64,000 nucleotides of DNA from Frigoriglobus tundricola (GCF_013128195.2 NZ_CP053452.2:5952001-6016000); one strand, 5' to 3'; shown: positions 40,801-49,846, counted from the first letter of the stretch. Translations and numbers: made by a program. The notes: generated by a model not told the origin, from the sequence alone.

Positions 40801-41838
40801 ATGAAACACGTCACAGAACTCTTCGCCACGGTTGCGCACCGCGTCAAACCGCCGGTTCTCATCGCCCTCGGCCCGCCGTGGCCGGTCGCGAACCTCGTGA
40901 AGGCGCTCGCGCTGCCCGAGACCGAGGTCACCTGCGCTCAGCTCGACCTGCACCAGGCCGACCGCGTCCGCGAGACGCTCGCGGAGGTCGGGACCGCCGC
41001 CGAGGTGGTCGCGGTCCCCGACATCTGGGACCTGCCCCCGCGGTTCAACACCGTGATCTTTCCCGCGTCCGCGCACGCCGACCGCGAGTTGAAGCTCGAC
41101 GTGGTCGAGCAGGGGTACCACGTCCTCGCGCCCGGCGGCCTGTTCCTCACGCTCTCCGAGTACGAGAAGGACAGCCAGTTCGGCAAGCTCCAGAAGAAGA
41201 TCTTCGGCAAGTGCGGCGAGACGCCGTCGCGCGAGGAGGGGATGGCGTTCTTCAGCACGAAAACGGATTCGTCCGAAAAAAGGCGGCGGCACGAAGTGAT
41301 TTACCACGCGAAGATCGGCGAGGGGGCGTCGATGGAGTTCGTGTCGCGGCCGGGCACGTTCAGTTACGGCCGGTTCGACAGCGGCTCGCGGGCGATGCTC
41401 GAAGTGGCGGAGATCGGCGAGGGCGCCGGCGTCCTCGATCTGGGGTGCGGGAACGGGTCGGTGGGGTGCCTCGCGTCCGCGATGGCCGGACCGAAGGGCC
41501 GCGTCACGTTCATCGACAGCAACCTGCGGGCGGTGGCGCTGGCCGAACTGAACGCGAAGGCGAACAACGTCACCAACACGCGGTTCGTGACCGCCACGCG
41601 GCTGCAAGGGCTGGAAGAGGGCGCGTTCGACGTGATCCTGGCGAACCCGCCGTATTATGCGAAGTCGGAAATTACGCGGCTGTTCGTGGAAGGCGCCCGC
41701 GACCTCCTGCGGCCCGGCGGCCGGTACTACATCGTGACGAAGATGCCGACCGCCGTGATGCCGCTCATTTTCGAAACGTTCGGCGACTGCTCGGTGATCG
41801 AAAACCGCGGCTACGCCGTGGTCATCTCGGGTGTGTAA
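40801..41838 (+). CDS. Class I methyltransferase, RsmC/RlmG-like
   Basis: This 345-residue protein has a two-domain layout: an N-terminal domain of about 160 residues like a degenerate methyltransferase, then a catalytic MTS domain. The SAM site is VLDLGCGNGSVGCLA (about residues 213-227). A FIDSNLRAVALAELN strand follows and the NPPYY motif stands where RsmC has NPPFH. This is the pattern of RsmC or RlmG, which methylate guanines of 16S or 23S rRNA. The rRNA target here is not decided by sequence. The promoter suggests a leaderless mRNA. Confidence 0.85.
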   Translation: MKHVTELFATVAHRVKPPVLIALGPPWPVANLVKALALPETEVTCAQLDLHQADRVRETLAEVGTAAEVVAVPDIWDLPPRFNTVIFPASAHADRELKLDVVEQGYHVLAPGGLFLTLSEYEKDSQFGKLQKKIFGKCGETPSREEGMAFFSTKTDSSEKRRRHEVIYHAKIGEGASMEFVSRPGTFSYGRFDSGSRAMLEVAEIGEGAGVLDLGCGNGSVGCLASAMAGPKGRVTFIDSNLRAVALAELNAKANNVTNTRFVTATRLQGLEEGAFDVILANPPYYAKSEITRLFVEGARDLLRPGGRYYIVTKMPTAVMPLIFETFGDCSVIENRGYAVVISGV

Positions 41839-41844
41839 TCCGAT

Positions 41845-41966
41845 AAGGCCATTTCACCACAAAGGCACAAAGATCAACACGAAGTCCCACAAAGAAGACC
41901 GAATTCAAGTCTTCAACTTTGTGGCCCTTGGTGTTGATCTTTGTGCCTTTGTGGTGAAATGGCCTT
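41845..41966. repeat. Inverted repeat filling the gap between convergent genes
   Basis: Outer arms 41845-41880 and 41931-41966 are perfect reverse complements over 36 bases (CACCACAAAGGCACAAAGAT part). The pairing continues inward imperfectly around CCACAAAG. The element begins six bases after one stop and ends directly before the trpA stop at 41967. The arms are AT-richer than the genes. Confidence 0.9.
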
Positions 41967-42770
41967 TCATCCCAGCGCCGCGCGAAGCTCCTTCACCAAT
42001 TGCGTCACGTCCGCGAGCGCCTTCGCGCGGTCCGTCGCGGCGGCCTCGAGCTTCTTCACCACCGCGCTTCCCACGATCACCCCGTCGGCGATGTCCTTCA
42101 GGTCGCGGACCTGTTCCGGTTTGCTCACCCCGAACCCGACGCACAGCGGCAGGTCGGTCATGGTCCGCAGTCGGCTGATCTGCTCGCGCAGCGCGGCGGG
42201 CAGCGCCTCGCGCGCGCCGGTGATGCCGACCACGCTCACCACGTACACGAACCCGCCGCACGCCTTCACCACCTTCTCCGCGCGCTGGGGCGACGTGGTC
42301 GGTGTGACGAGCAGGATCAGCTTGAAGTCGTGGTCCGCCGCGAGCTTCGACAGCTCCTCGGCTTCCTCCACTGGCATGTCGGGGACCACGGCCCCGCTCA
42401 CGCCGGCGGCCTTCGCCGCGTCGATGAACGCGGCCGGCCCCTTGCGGTACATGAGCGAGTACGACGCCATCGTCACGACCGGCGTGTGCCAGCCCGGCCG
42501 CGTGCTCACGTCCCGCAGGGCGGCGAACACGTCCGCGAGTTTTAGGTGTTTCTCAAGCGCGCGGGTGTACGACGCCTGGATGACCGGCCCGTCGGCGATC
42601 GGGTCGGAGAACGGCACGCCGATCTCGAACAGGTCGGCACCGGCCCCCGCCACGGCCGGGAGCAGCTCGCGGGTGAACGCGAGGTCCGGGTCGCCGGCGG
42701 TGACGAACGGCATGAAGGCCGCGCGCTTGGCGGCGCGGAGTCGCTGGAAGAGGGAGTCGATCGGGTTCAT
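41967..42770 (-). CDS. trpA: Tryptophan synthase alpha subunit
   Basis: The 267-residue protein has the alpha-subunit barrel motifs. PFVTAGDPDL, then LFEIGVPFSDPIADGPVIQ place E49 and D60 exactly as in the E. coli enzyme; these are the catalytic residues for indole-glycerol-phosphate cleavage. VVPDMPVEEAEEL, the loop 6 region LLVTPTTSPQR and GFGVSKPEQVR follow. It forms a complex with TrpB to make tryptophan. The ATG at 42770 is preferred over a GTG at 42791. No other trp gene is near. It is divergent from a sigma-factor gene. Confidence 0.95.
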   Translation of the reverse strand: MNPIDSLFQRLRAAKRAAFMPFVTAGDPDLAFTRELLPAVAGAGADLFEIGVPFSDPIADGPVIQASYTRALEKHLKLADVFAALRDVSTRPGWHTPVVTMASYSLMYRKGPAAFIDAAKAAGVSGAVVPDMPVEEAEELSKLAADHDFKLILLVTPTTSPQRAEKVVKACGGFVYVVSVVGITGAREALPAALREQISRLRTMTDLPLCVGFGVSKPEQVRDLKDIADGVIVGSAVVKKLEAAATDRAKALADVTQLVKELRAALG

Positions 42771-42841
42771 GGGAGATGTTTTACATGCCACGGGCCAAAT
42801 TTTCCTGCACGCGCGGGGCGGATTCCGGACAGTATGGGGGC

Positions 42842-44272
42842 ATGAACCGGGTTCTGAACCGCCTCTGTGACCAACTCACCGACGTCCGCAGTGTTCCCGA
42901 CCGGCCCCTGCTGGATCGGTTCCTGACCGACCGTGACGAGGCCGCGTTCGCCGAACTCGTCCGCCGGTACGGTCCGCTGGTCTGGGGCGCGTGCCGGCGG
43001 TGGCTCGCGAACGTGCAGGACGCGGAGGACGCGTTCCAAGCCGCGTTCCTCGTTCTCGTGCGGCGTGCCGGCTGCTTAAGCGGCGACGCGCCGATCGGCC
43101 CGTGGCTGTACCAGGTCGCGGTGATGACGGCCCGCAACCTGACCCGCGGGAACCGCCGCCGGGGGGCGATTACCGGACCGATGGAGTACGAGGTTCCCGC
43201 GCCGGGGGCGGTGCCATCTGCCGAGCGCCTGGATCTCGATGCCGCCCTCCTCGCTCTGCCCGAGCGCGACCGCCGGGCGGTCATTCTGTGCCACGTTCTT
43301 GGGCTGACACGCCGCGAGGCGGCCGAACGGCTCGGCTGCCCGGAGGGCACGCTGTCCGCGCGGCTCAACCGCGCACTTCGTCGGCTCCGGACGCGGCTCG
43401 GTGGCAGCGCACCGGCGGTGTTGACCGCTGCCACGATTGCGGTTCCGGCCGGACTGACTGCGGCTACGGTGCGTTCAGCGACAATCTATTCGACTTCGAT
43501 TCTGGCCTCGGTCGGCGTGTCGCCGGCGGTGGTCCGGTTAACCGATGGAGTGCTTCGCATGTTCTGGATGAAGAAGGCGATGACGGCCGCCGTGGCGGCG
43601 GTGCTCGTGGTCGGCGCGGGCGTGCTGGCGCTCGGCACGGCGGGTCGCTCCGAGAACACCGCCCGTGCGACCGAGCCACCGGCAGCGGTGGCACTGCCAG
43701 CGGCCGAAGAGCCGGACACGTTGAAGCGGCTCGAACTCCAGTTGGCCGATCTCGAGAAGCAAAAGCGACTGCTCGACGCGACTCTCGACGGTCTGAAGGT
43801 AGAGAAGCAGAAACTCGAAGCCGCGCAGAAGGCGCGGGAGGCCGTGGCCGAGGCGGCCGAACTGGGCAAGCGCATCGCGGTGGCGGTCGGCCCGAACAAC
43901 TCACCGAGCCCGTACCTCGTTCGCGAGGTGGTGAACGGTCGCGTCGGCGAGATGACGTGTTCGAGCCTGGACCTGCTCACGACGTACCTGACACGAGCGC
44001 ACCGCGACCCGAAAGGGCCGAAGGAACTCCGCATCTCGGCGTACAAAGATTGCCCAACGGACCAGCTCCGGAGTGTGTTCGCGGCGTGCGCGGCGGCCGG
44101 GTACGGTAAGGCCGCGTTCAGCCACACCGCGAAACCGTTTTTCGCTCACCTCAGCTACGAACCACGCTTTACCGTCTTGAGGGAGGAAGTCGTCATTGAT
44201 CCCACACCGGCCGAGGCACTCCCCAAACCGGGCGAGATCGATCTGACGAAGTACGCCCCGAAGAAGCCGTGA
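42842..44272 (+). CDS. ECF sigma factor fused to membrane helix, coiled coil and ExbD-like domain
   Basis: Residues 1-190 form an ECF factor: LVRRYGPLVWGACRRWLANV and a DAEDAFQAAFLVLVRRA stretch (region 2), then LDAALLALPERDRRAVILCH and a GLTRREAAERLGCPEGTLSARL helix-turn-helix (region 4). A membrane helix follows at about 245-265 (AMTAAVAAVLVVGAGVLALG). Then come a coiled coil (about 293-340, LQLADLEKQKRLLDATLDGL) and a small alpha/beta part (about 365-425, GPKELRISAYKDCPTDQLRS then VFAACAAAGYGKAAFS), which resembles the periplasmic domain of ExbD/TolR. Planctomycete sigma factors often have such extensions. The extension may sense the envelope and release or hold the sigma domain. Confidence 0.8.
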   Translation: MNRVLNRLCDQLTDVRSVPDRPLLDRFLTDRDEAAFAELVRRYGPLVWGACRRWLANVQDAEDAFQAAFLVLVRRAGCLSGDAPIGPWLYQVAVMTARNLTRGNRRRGAITGPMEYEVPAPGAVPSAERLDLDAALLALPERDRRAVILCHVLGLTRREAAERLGCPEGTLSARLNRALRRLRTRLGGSAPAVLTAATIAVPAGLTAATVRSATIYSTSILASVGVSPAVVRLTDGVLRMFWMKKAMTAAVAAVLVVGAGVLALGTAGRSENTARATEPPAAVALPAAEEPDTLKRLELQLADLEKQKRLLDATLDGLKVEKQKLEAAQKAREAVAEAAELGKRIAVAVGPNNSPSPYLVREVVNGRVGEMTCSSLDLLTTYLTRAHRDPKGPKELRISAYKDCPTDQLRSVFAACAAAGYGKAAFSHTAKPFFAHLSYEPRFTVLREEVVIDPTPAEALPKPGEIDLTKYAPKKP

Positions 44273-44278
44273 CCGCGG

Positions 44279-44731
44279 TCACAAGTACTTGATGCACAGC
44301 ACGCCGACCACCACCAGCGCCGCGCCGAGTACGCGGCCGGCGGTGATCGGCTGCTCACTCAGGCCCATGATCGCGAAGTGGTCGAGCAGGAGCGAGCAGA
44401 GCAACTGCCCGCCGACGACCAGCGCGATGAACAGGGCCGCGCCCAGCCGCGGGGTGAGCGTCGCGCCGGCGAGTACGATGAGCGCGCCGAGCGGCCCACC
44501 GATCCAGTTCCACCACGGCGTCTCGCGGAGCACGGCCGCGCTCGGAACCGGCGGCCGGAGGACCAGCATCGCGGTCACGGCCGTGAGGATCGTCCCGCAA
44601 ATGGAGAGGAACGCGGCGAACAGCGGGTTGTCGCCGATGTTCCGGCGGAAGTTGCCGTTGGCCGACGCTTGAAGCGCGATACACGCGCCGGCGCCCATCG
44701 CCAGCAGCGCGAAGAAGATCGTGGTTTGCAT
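44279..44731 (-). CDS. YdcZ-type (DUF606) DMT-like membrane protein
   Basis: This 150-residue protein has five hydrophobic segments in the YdcZ/DUF606 order. It begins MQTTIFFALLAMGAGACIALQ with the following NGNFRRNIG (the family has a conserved Q and N here). FAAFLSICGTILTAVTAMLV, a GGPLGALIVLAGATLTPRLG helix, and LFIALVVGGQLLCSLLLDHF follow, and it ends with a GRVLGAALVVVGVLCIKYL helix. The family is a half-size relative of drug/metabolite transporters that may pair. The substrate is unknown. It is six bases from the stop of the convergent sigma-factor gene. Confidence 0.85.
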   Translation of the reverse strand: MQTTIFFALLAMGAGACIALQASANGNFRRNIGDNPLFAAFLSICGTILTAVTAMLVLRPPVPSAAVLRETPWWNWIGGPLGALIVLAGATLTPRLGAALFIALVVGGQLLCSLLLDHFAIMGLSEQPITAGRVLGAALVVVGVLCIKYL

Positions 44732-44758
44732 GGGGGAGTTGTACGAACCGTCGGCGTG

Positions 44759-45304
44759 TTACGCCGTCCTGCTCGGGCACGCCGGAACGGGCGCACCGGT
44801 CAGCATCAACTGCGTGTACGTCACGTCGAGCCAGCGGTCGAACTTGTAGCCCACCTCTCGGAACGTGCCCACCGACTCGAACCCGAGCGCGAGTTGGAGC
44901 GCGAGGCTCGCGGACTGATCAGTGGTGGTGCCGCCGATGATCGTGTGCAGCCCGGCCGCCCGTGCCCGTGTGATCAGGTCGAGTAGAAGCGCCTTCCCGA
45001 CCCCGCGGCGGTGATGCGCGTGGTGAACGTACACCGACGCCTCGGCGGAGCCGGCGTACGCGCACCGCGACTTCCACGGCGACAGCGCCGCCCATCCGAT
45101 GATCTCGCCGCCCGCTTCCGCGACCGTGACCGGGTGGCACTCGGTACGACCGCGGAACCACGCCAGCCGCTCCTCTGCCGTTTCGGGGGCGATCTGGAAC
45201 GTGCAGGTCGAGTGAGTCACGTAGTAGTTGAAGATGGCCCGGACGGCGTCCAGGTCGTTCGCGGTTGCGGGTCGGATGGTGAACGCGGGCACAGATATCC
45301 TCAC
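44759..45304 (-). CDS. GNAT N-acetyltransferase, phosphinothricin acetyltransferase-like
   Basis: The 181-residue GNAT fold begins FTIRPATANDLDAVRAIFNY and shows the YVHHAHHRRGVGKALLLDLI acetyl-CoA loop (R-R-G-V-G-K matches Q/RxxGxG/A). The C-terminus has ALQLALGFESVGTFREVGYK. These features are typical for the Pat/Bar and YwnH group, which acetylate amino groups of small molecules such as methionine sulfone or phosphinothricin. The start is GTG at 45304, with a second in-frame GTG 12 bases later. It lies 27 bases upstream of the transporter, so they may form an operon. Confidence 0.87.
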   Translation of the reverse strand: MRISVPAFTIRPATANDLDAVRAIFNYYVTHSTCTFQIAPETAEERLAWFRGRTECHPVTVAEAGGEIIGWAALSPWKSRCAYAGSAEASVYVHHAHHRRGVGKALLLDLITRARAAGLHTIIGGTTTDQSASLALQLALGFESVGTFREVGYKFDRWLDVTYTQLMLTGAPVPACPSRTA

Positions 45305-45307
45305 GCT

Positions 45308-45433
45308 GTTCCCTGGGACCGCGGGCGGCCCGCCCGCTGCTCAGCGGCCGGCATCGCGACACGAGGAATGTCCGAGCGATTCCCCTGGTGCAACGGGCGG
45401 GCGGGACACCCGCGATCCCAGGGGACAACGTCA
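45308..45433. repeat. Imperfect GC-rich inverted repeat
   Basis: The left arm (45308-45340, with CCCTGGGACCGCGGGCGG) and right arm (45390-45429, with GGGCGGGCGGGACACCCGCGATCCCAGG split over two blocks) are imperfect complements. It lies in the spacer between the aldo/keto reductase and acetyltransferase genes, four bases from the acetyltransferase start. Confidence 0.65.
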
Positions 45434-45470
45434 GCTCCAACTCCGTTTAGGGGCCGTTCGCCCTGCACCA

Positions 45471-46388
45471 TCACTCCGCGAAGCCGTGCTGGCGGCGGTG
45501 GTACGGGCCGTCGTAGTTTTGCGTAGACTTCGACCACTCGAACCGGCCATCGGTCGCGACGGGCTTGATGCGGGCGAGGAGCGCGTCGGCCTCGTCCTTG
45601 GGCATCGGCTTGAAGTCGCGGGCGATGGCCACGTCCTGCATCAGCACTTTCATCGAATCGACGCCGACCACCAGCGACGCGATCTCCTGCGAGAGCGCGA
45701 ATCGGATGCACTCGTCGGCGGTGGCGGCGCCGCCGGCGGCGATCCGCCCGCCCATTTCGAGGTTCCCGCCGCCGAGGCTCTTCATGCCGATGGCCGCGAC
45801 GTTCTTCTTCTTCAGTTCGGGGATCACCTCGTGAATGCTGCTGCGATAGAAGTAGTCGCACACGTTCACGGGGAGCTGGCAGGTGTCCCAGTTGGTGTGC
45901 CTGCCGAGCATGTTCAGGAAGATGTGGGGCGACTTGTGCCCGGTGAAGCCGATGAACCGCACCTTACCGGCCTTCTGGGCCTCCAGGGCGACCGCCAGGG
46001 CGCCGCGCTCGACGACCCATTCGGGGTCGTTGTCGTAGTTGATCTCGTGGAACTGCCACAGGTCGATGACGTCGGTCTGGAGCCTGCGGAGGCTGTCTTC
46101 CAGGTGCTGGCGGGAGTGCTCGGCGTCGCGCCCGCAGTTCTTGGTCATGAGGAAGATCTTCTGCCGCCGCCCGCCGGTGGCGAGTGCCTTCCCCATGATC
46201 TCTTCGGACCGCCCTTCGTGATAATCCCAGGCGTTGTCGAAGAACGTGACGCCCTCATCGATGGCGGCGTGCATGATGCGTTCGGCTTCGGCGTCGCCAA
46301 TGGCCGGCTGGCCGATGTGCCACCCGCCGAGGCAGATGATGGGGACGTTGACGCCGGTCTTGCCGAGGGGACGGGTCGGGATCGACAT
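45471..46388 (-). CDS. Aldo/keto reductase
   Basis: This is a 305-residue TIM-barrel protein. The catalytic tetrad is present: D51 and Y56 in FFDNAWDYHEGRSEE, K83 in MTKN, H114 in WQFHEI. The NADPH-binding end shows the SLVVGVDSMKVL loop. MSIPTRPLGKTGVNVPIICL is the usual start of this family. Substrates of this YdhF/AKR12-like group are unknown. An imperfect inverted repeat follows upstream of the next gene. Confidence 0.9.
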   Translation of the reverse strand: MSIPTRPLGKTGVNVPIICLGGWHIGQPAIGDAEAERIMHAAIDEGVTFFDNAWDYHEGRSEEIMGKALATGGRRQKIFLMTKNCGRDAEHSRQHLEDSLRRLQTDVIDLWQFHEINYDNDPEWVVERGALAVALEAQKAGKVRFIGFTGHKSPHIFLNMLGRHTNWDTCQLPVNVCDYFYRSSIHEVIPELKKKNVAAIGMKSLGGGNLEMGGRIAAGGAATADECIRFALSQEIASLVVGVDSMKVLMQDVAIARDFKPMPKDEADALLARIKPVATDGRFEWSKSTQNYDGPYHRRQHGFAE

Positions 46389-46499
46389 CTGGCGAACTCC
46401 GGGAGCGTAGGGAGGGCGGAAGTCGTCCCCGGCACAATACCGCGCATCCGGCGAGGGGCAACGGGGAACAGCCCGCCGCGCGGAACGGCGTGATTCGAT

Positions 46500-46990
46500 T
46501 CGCTCGAGTTACTTCGAGTACTCCAGCGGGGCGGCGCTGGCCACACGCGACCTGTTCGAGACCCTGACCGCGCACGGGTGGAACTGTCGCGTGGTGGGCG
46601 TCCCGGCCTCGACTTCCAGGACGGGCGCGGGCCGGCCGAAGACCTCCACGAGTACCGCATCCCGCACCACCTCGAACGGTGCGCCCCGACCGGCGGGGCG
46701 CGGTACGAACTGTTTCACTTCACGCTCAACGGGGTGTCCGTTTCCCAATACCGCCCCGTAACGTTCACCCCCTATCGGCCCGCGACCCAGGCCGAAGGCG
46801 TTCCGTTTCTGGCCGTCGTGAGCCGACGCCATCAAGCGACTCTGGGACGATGCCGCGTTCCACACCGACACCGCGCGCGGACGCGGGAACGGGGGATGGT
46901 GTGGGAGCCGGAGCGGCGCCGGACGGGGGGCGAGACGTTCTTGCGCCGCGTGCGGTTACGGCAAGTGCGGCCTCGAAGTGATGACGAGCG
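46500..46990 (+). pseudogene. Decayed family 4 glycosyltransferase
   Basis: The frame at 46507 reads SYFEYSSGAALATRDLFETL and TAHGWNCRV, which is the N-terminal part of GT4 enzymes. One base shift later (from about 46585) the text continues as LDFQDG, then APTGGARYELFHFTLNGVSV and SQYRPVTFTPY. A further frame then gives IKRLWDDAAFHTDTARGRG, the C-terminal part of such enzymes. The middle of the gene, with its sugar-nucleotide site, is missing, so it has at least two frameshifts and a large internal deletion. No start codon is intact. It is the remnant in an otherwise gene-free gap (46389-47346). Confidence 0.6.
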
Positions 46991-47346
46991 GCTCCGCACG
47001 AGAAGGACGGGTCTGGCCGATCACGGCAAAATGGCAACTTCCTTACAGGTTGTTACGTCCCTCAACGGCTGAGGGGACGGAATCTTCTCGCGTATAGTTC
47101 CGGCCGCCCGCGACACAATCCGTTCTGCCACCGCTCCTTCGGGTGCGTTGGTCGCGGAAACCGTGAACGGGTAGAAATTTCCCACGCCGCCGATCCGGTC
47201 TTTCCCGCTGTCCCCAAGTTTGCTAAACGGTCGCTTCGCTCCCCGGACGCCTCCGGGGGCGAGGGGCCGTTGTCGGCGCTCGGGAGCGCCACGCCCGACG
47301 GCTGGGGCCGGATACGCCCGGAGAACGCACGGGCGGGAAGGTGCGC

Positions 47347-49647
47347 ATGAAAGTCATCCGGAAACGCTGGTACCTCGTGGCCGTGGTACTCGTCCTCGTG
47401 CTCGGCGCCGCCGTGTACGCCGCCGTTCGGGTGCCGAAGAAGGCCAAGCGGAAGAAGGGCACGCAACCGGCGGTCGCGGTCGACTACGCGAAGCAGGTCA
47501 AACCGATTCTGGACGCGCACTGCTGCCGGTGTCACGGGCCGACCAAGAGCCAGGCCGGGCTCCGGCTCGACACGGTCGCCGGCATCCGCAAGGGCGGCGA
47601 CAGCGGCGGGGTCATCGTTCCGGGGGACGGGGGCAACAGCCTGCTCGTGGCCGTGCTGAACGGAACCGAGGACCGGCCCCCGATGCCCCCGGAGGGGGAC
47701 CCGCTCAGCGCCGAGCAGATCGGGCTCATCAAAGCCTGGATCGACGGCGGGGCCGTTGCCCCCGCGGAACCGGATTCCGAGCGGGCTCCCGCGCGGCGGG
47801 CGGACGACCACTGGGCGTTCCGGCCGCCGGTCGCGGCACCCGTGCCGCCCGGTGCGAGCGCCGCCGGCAACCCGATCGACGCGTTCCTGGCGGTCGGGCG
47901 CGCGCAACACGGCCTCACCCCCAGCCCGGCCGCGCCCCGGGCGGTACTGCTGCGCCGCCTGTACGTCGACCTCATCGGGCTGCCGCCGACCCGGGAGGAA
48001 TCGGCCGCGTTCCTGGCCGATGCCTCGGCCGGGGCTTACGAGAAGGTCGTGGACCGGCTCCTCGCCGACCCGCGGTACGGGGAGCGGTGGGCGCGGCACT
48101 GGATGGACGTGTGGCGCTACTCCGACGCCGACGGCCGCAAGGCCAAGGCCGACATCTGGTGGGGGAGCGCCCACATCTGGCGGTGGCGGGACTGGATCGT
48201 CCGGGCGCTCAACGAGGACAAGGGCTACGACCGCATGGTGCTGGAGATGCTGGCGGGCGACGAGGTCGCCCCCGGCGACCCGGGGACCCTCGCCGCGACC
48301 GGCTTTCTGGCGCGCAACTGGTTCAAGCTCGATCGCAACATCTGGCTCGCCAACACGGTCGAACACACCGCCAAGGCGTTCCTCGGGCTCTCCGTCGGGT
48401 GCGCCCGGTGCCACGATCACAAGTTCGATCCGGTGAGCCAGAAAGAGTACTACCAGTTCCGGGCGTTCTTCGAGCCGCACGACATCCGCACCGATCCCGT
48501 CGCCGGTGAGACGGGGCCGGCCGCCCAGATCGCCCGCGCCCACGACGCCCGGCCCGACGAGCCCACGTGGGTGTTCGTTCGGGGGGACGCCAAGGCGCCG
48601 GACAAATCGGCCCGAATGGCACCGGGCGTGCCGGCGGCACTGGGGGGGGCGGCCGTGATCGGTCCGCCCGCACCGGGTTCGGGGGGCACGGGGCGGCGGT
48701 TGGCCCTCGCGCGCTGGATCGGGGACCGCCGCAACCCCCTCACGGCACGCGTCGCGGTGAACCACGTGTGGTTGAGACACTTCGGCCGGCCGCTGGTCGA
48801 GAACGTCTCCGACTTCGGGGCGCGCACCCCGGCGCCGGCCCAGCAGGCGCTCCTCGACTGGCTGGCGGTTGATTTCATGGAGCACGGGTGGAGCACCAAG
48901 CACCTGCACCGGCGGATCGTGACCTCCGACGCGTACCGGATGCAGTCCTCGGTCAAGGGCGCACCGGCCGAAAACCTCGCGGCCGACCCCGACAACCGTC
49001 TGTACTGGAGGGCGAACGCGCGGCGGATGGAGGCCGAGGTCGTGCGCGACTCCCTGCTCTGGCTGGCCGGGGCGCTGGAGCCGACGGCCGGCGGGCCACC
49101 GGTCGATCCGGCCAGGGGCACCGAGACGGGCCGCCGCAGCCTGTACTACCGGTACTCGCGCGAGGACAAAATGGAGTTCCTGACGGTGTTCGACGCGCCG
49201 GGCGTCGAGGAGTGCTACCGCCGCGAACAGAGTGTCGTCCCCCAGCAGGCGCTGGCGCTCGAAAACAGCGCGTTCGCATGGGACCAGGCCCGGCGCATCG
49301 CCCGGCGGGTGGAAGCGAGCGCGCCGGTCGCGCTCTTCGTGCGGGCCGCGTTCGAACACGTTCTGGGACGCGCCCCCGAACCCGCCGAAGCGGCAGCCTG
49401 TGAACTGTTCCTGGTGCGCCAGGCGGCGCTCCTGGCCGACCCGGCCCGGTTGACCCCGCTCCCACCCACCCCGCTGCCCGCCCCGCCCGATCCCGAGGTC
49501 GTGAAGCGGGTGCCGGGGTTGCCGCTGGTTCTCGGCGCGGCGAAGCCGCTGCCGGCCGTCGCGCCGGCCGGCGATCCGCCGGCCCGGGCGCGCGAGTACC
49601 TGATTCACGCCCTGCTGAACCACAACGACTTCGTCACCGTCCGCTGA
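47347..49647 (+). CDS. Planctomycete cytochrome C domain plus DUF1549/DUF1553 protein
   Basis: This 766-residue protein starts with a membrane helix (WYLVAVVLVLVLGAAVYAAV). A PSCyt1 cytochrome domain (about 40-130) has the heme motif CCRCHG and the PMPPEGDPLSAEQIGLIKAW end. The DUF1549 region follows (ADPRYGERWARHWMDVWRYS and a NIWLANTVEHTAKAFLGLSV stretch, with a second CARCHDHKFDP), then DUF1553 (ALARWIGDRRNPLTARVAVN and LVENVSDFGARTPAP). Such proteins are highly multiplied in planctomycetes and always found near a DUF1501 protein, as here. Their substrate is unproven; polymer oxidation or breakdown is often suggested. The start at ATG 47347 is taken, with a GTG six bases earlier. Confidence 0.92.
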   Translation: MKVIRKRWYLVAVVLVLVLGAAVYAAVRVPKKAKRKKGTQPAVAVDYAKQVKPILDAHCCRCHGPTKSQAGLRLDTVAGIRKGGDSGGVIVPGDGGNSLLVAVLNGTEDRPPMPPEGDPLSAEQIGLIKAWIDGGAVAPAEPDSERAPARRADDHWAFRPPVAAPVPPGASAAGNPIDAFLAVGRAQHGLTPSPAAPRAVLLRRLYVDLIGLPPTREESAAFLADASAGAYEKVVDRLLADPRYGERWARHWMDVWRYSDADGRKAKADIWWGSAHIWRWRDWIVRALNEDKGYDRMVLEMLAGDEVAPGDPGTLAATGFLARNWFKLDRNIWLANTVEHTAKAFLGLSVGCARCHDHKFDPVSQKEYYQFRAFFEPHDIRTDPVAGETGPAAQIARAHDARPDEPTWVFVRGDAKAPDKSARMAPGVPAALGGAAVIGPPAPGSGGTGRRLALARWIGDRRNPLTARVAVNHVWLRHFGRPLVENVSDFGARTPAPAQQALLDWLAVDFMEHGWSTKHLHRRIVTSDAYRMQSSVKGAPAENLAADPDNRLYWRANARRMEAEVVRDSLLWLAGALEPTAGGPPVDPARGTETGRRSLYYRYSREDKMEFLTVFDAPGVEECYRREQSVVPQQALALENSAFAWDQARRIARRVEASAPVALFVRAAFEHVLGRAPEPAEAAACELFLVRQAALLADPARLTPLPPTPLPAPPDPEVVKRVPGLPLVLGAAKPLPAVAPAGDPPARAREYLIHALLNHNDFVTVR

Positions 49648-49689
49648 ACAGAGAAGTGGTGGCGAACCTGGTGATGGGGCGGTCCGAAC

Positions 49690-49796
49690 ATCGTAGTCAT
49701 CACGCTCCGCGTGATGTCCGCTGAGATCGGACGGTGGTCGCTCACCTGTGAACCGCATGCGCCAGCGGACATCACGCGGGGTGTGACGCCTACGAT
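49690..49796. repeat. 34-bp inverted repeat between the DUF1553 and DUF1501 genes
   Basis: Arms 49690-49723 and 49763-49796 match in 30 of 34 positions (CGCGTGATGTCCGCTG conserved). The outer end is ATCGTAG. It sits in the 199-base gap inside a two-gene operon and leaves no gene. Its presence could give partial termination, lowering DUF1501 mRNA. Confidence 0.8.
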
Positions 49797-49846
49797 CACG
49801 AATCACGGCTGCCCTCTTGCGCCGCCGCTGCAGAAGGAGACCGGGT

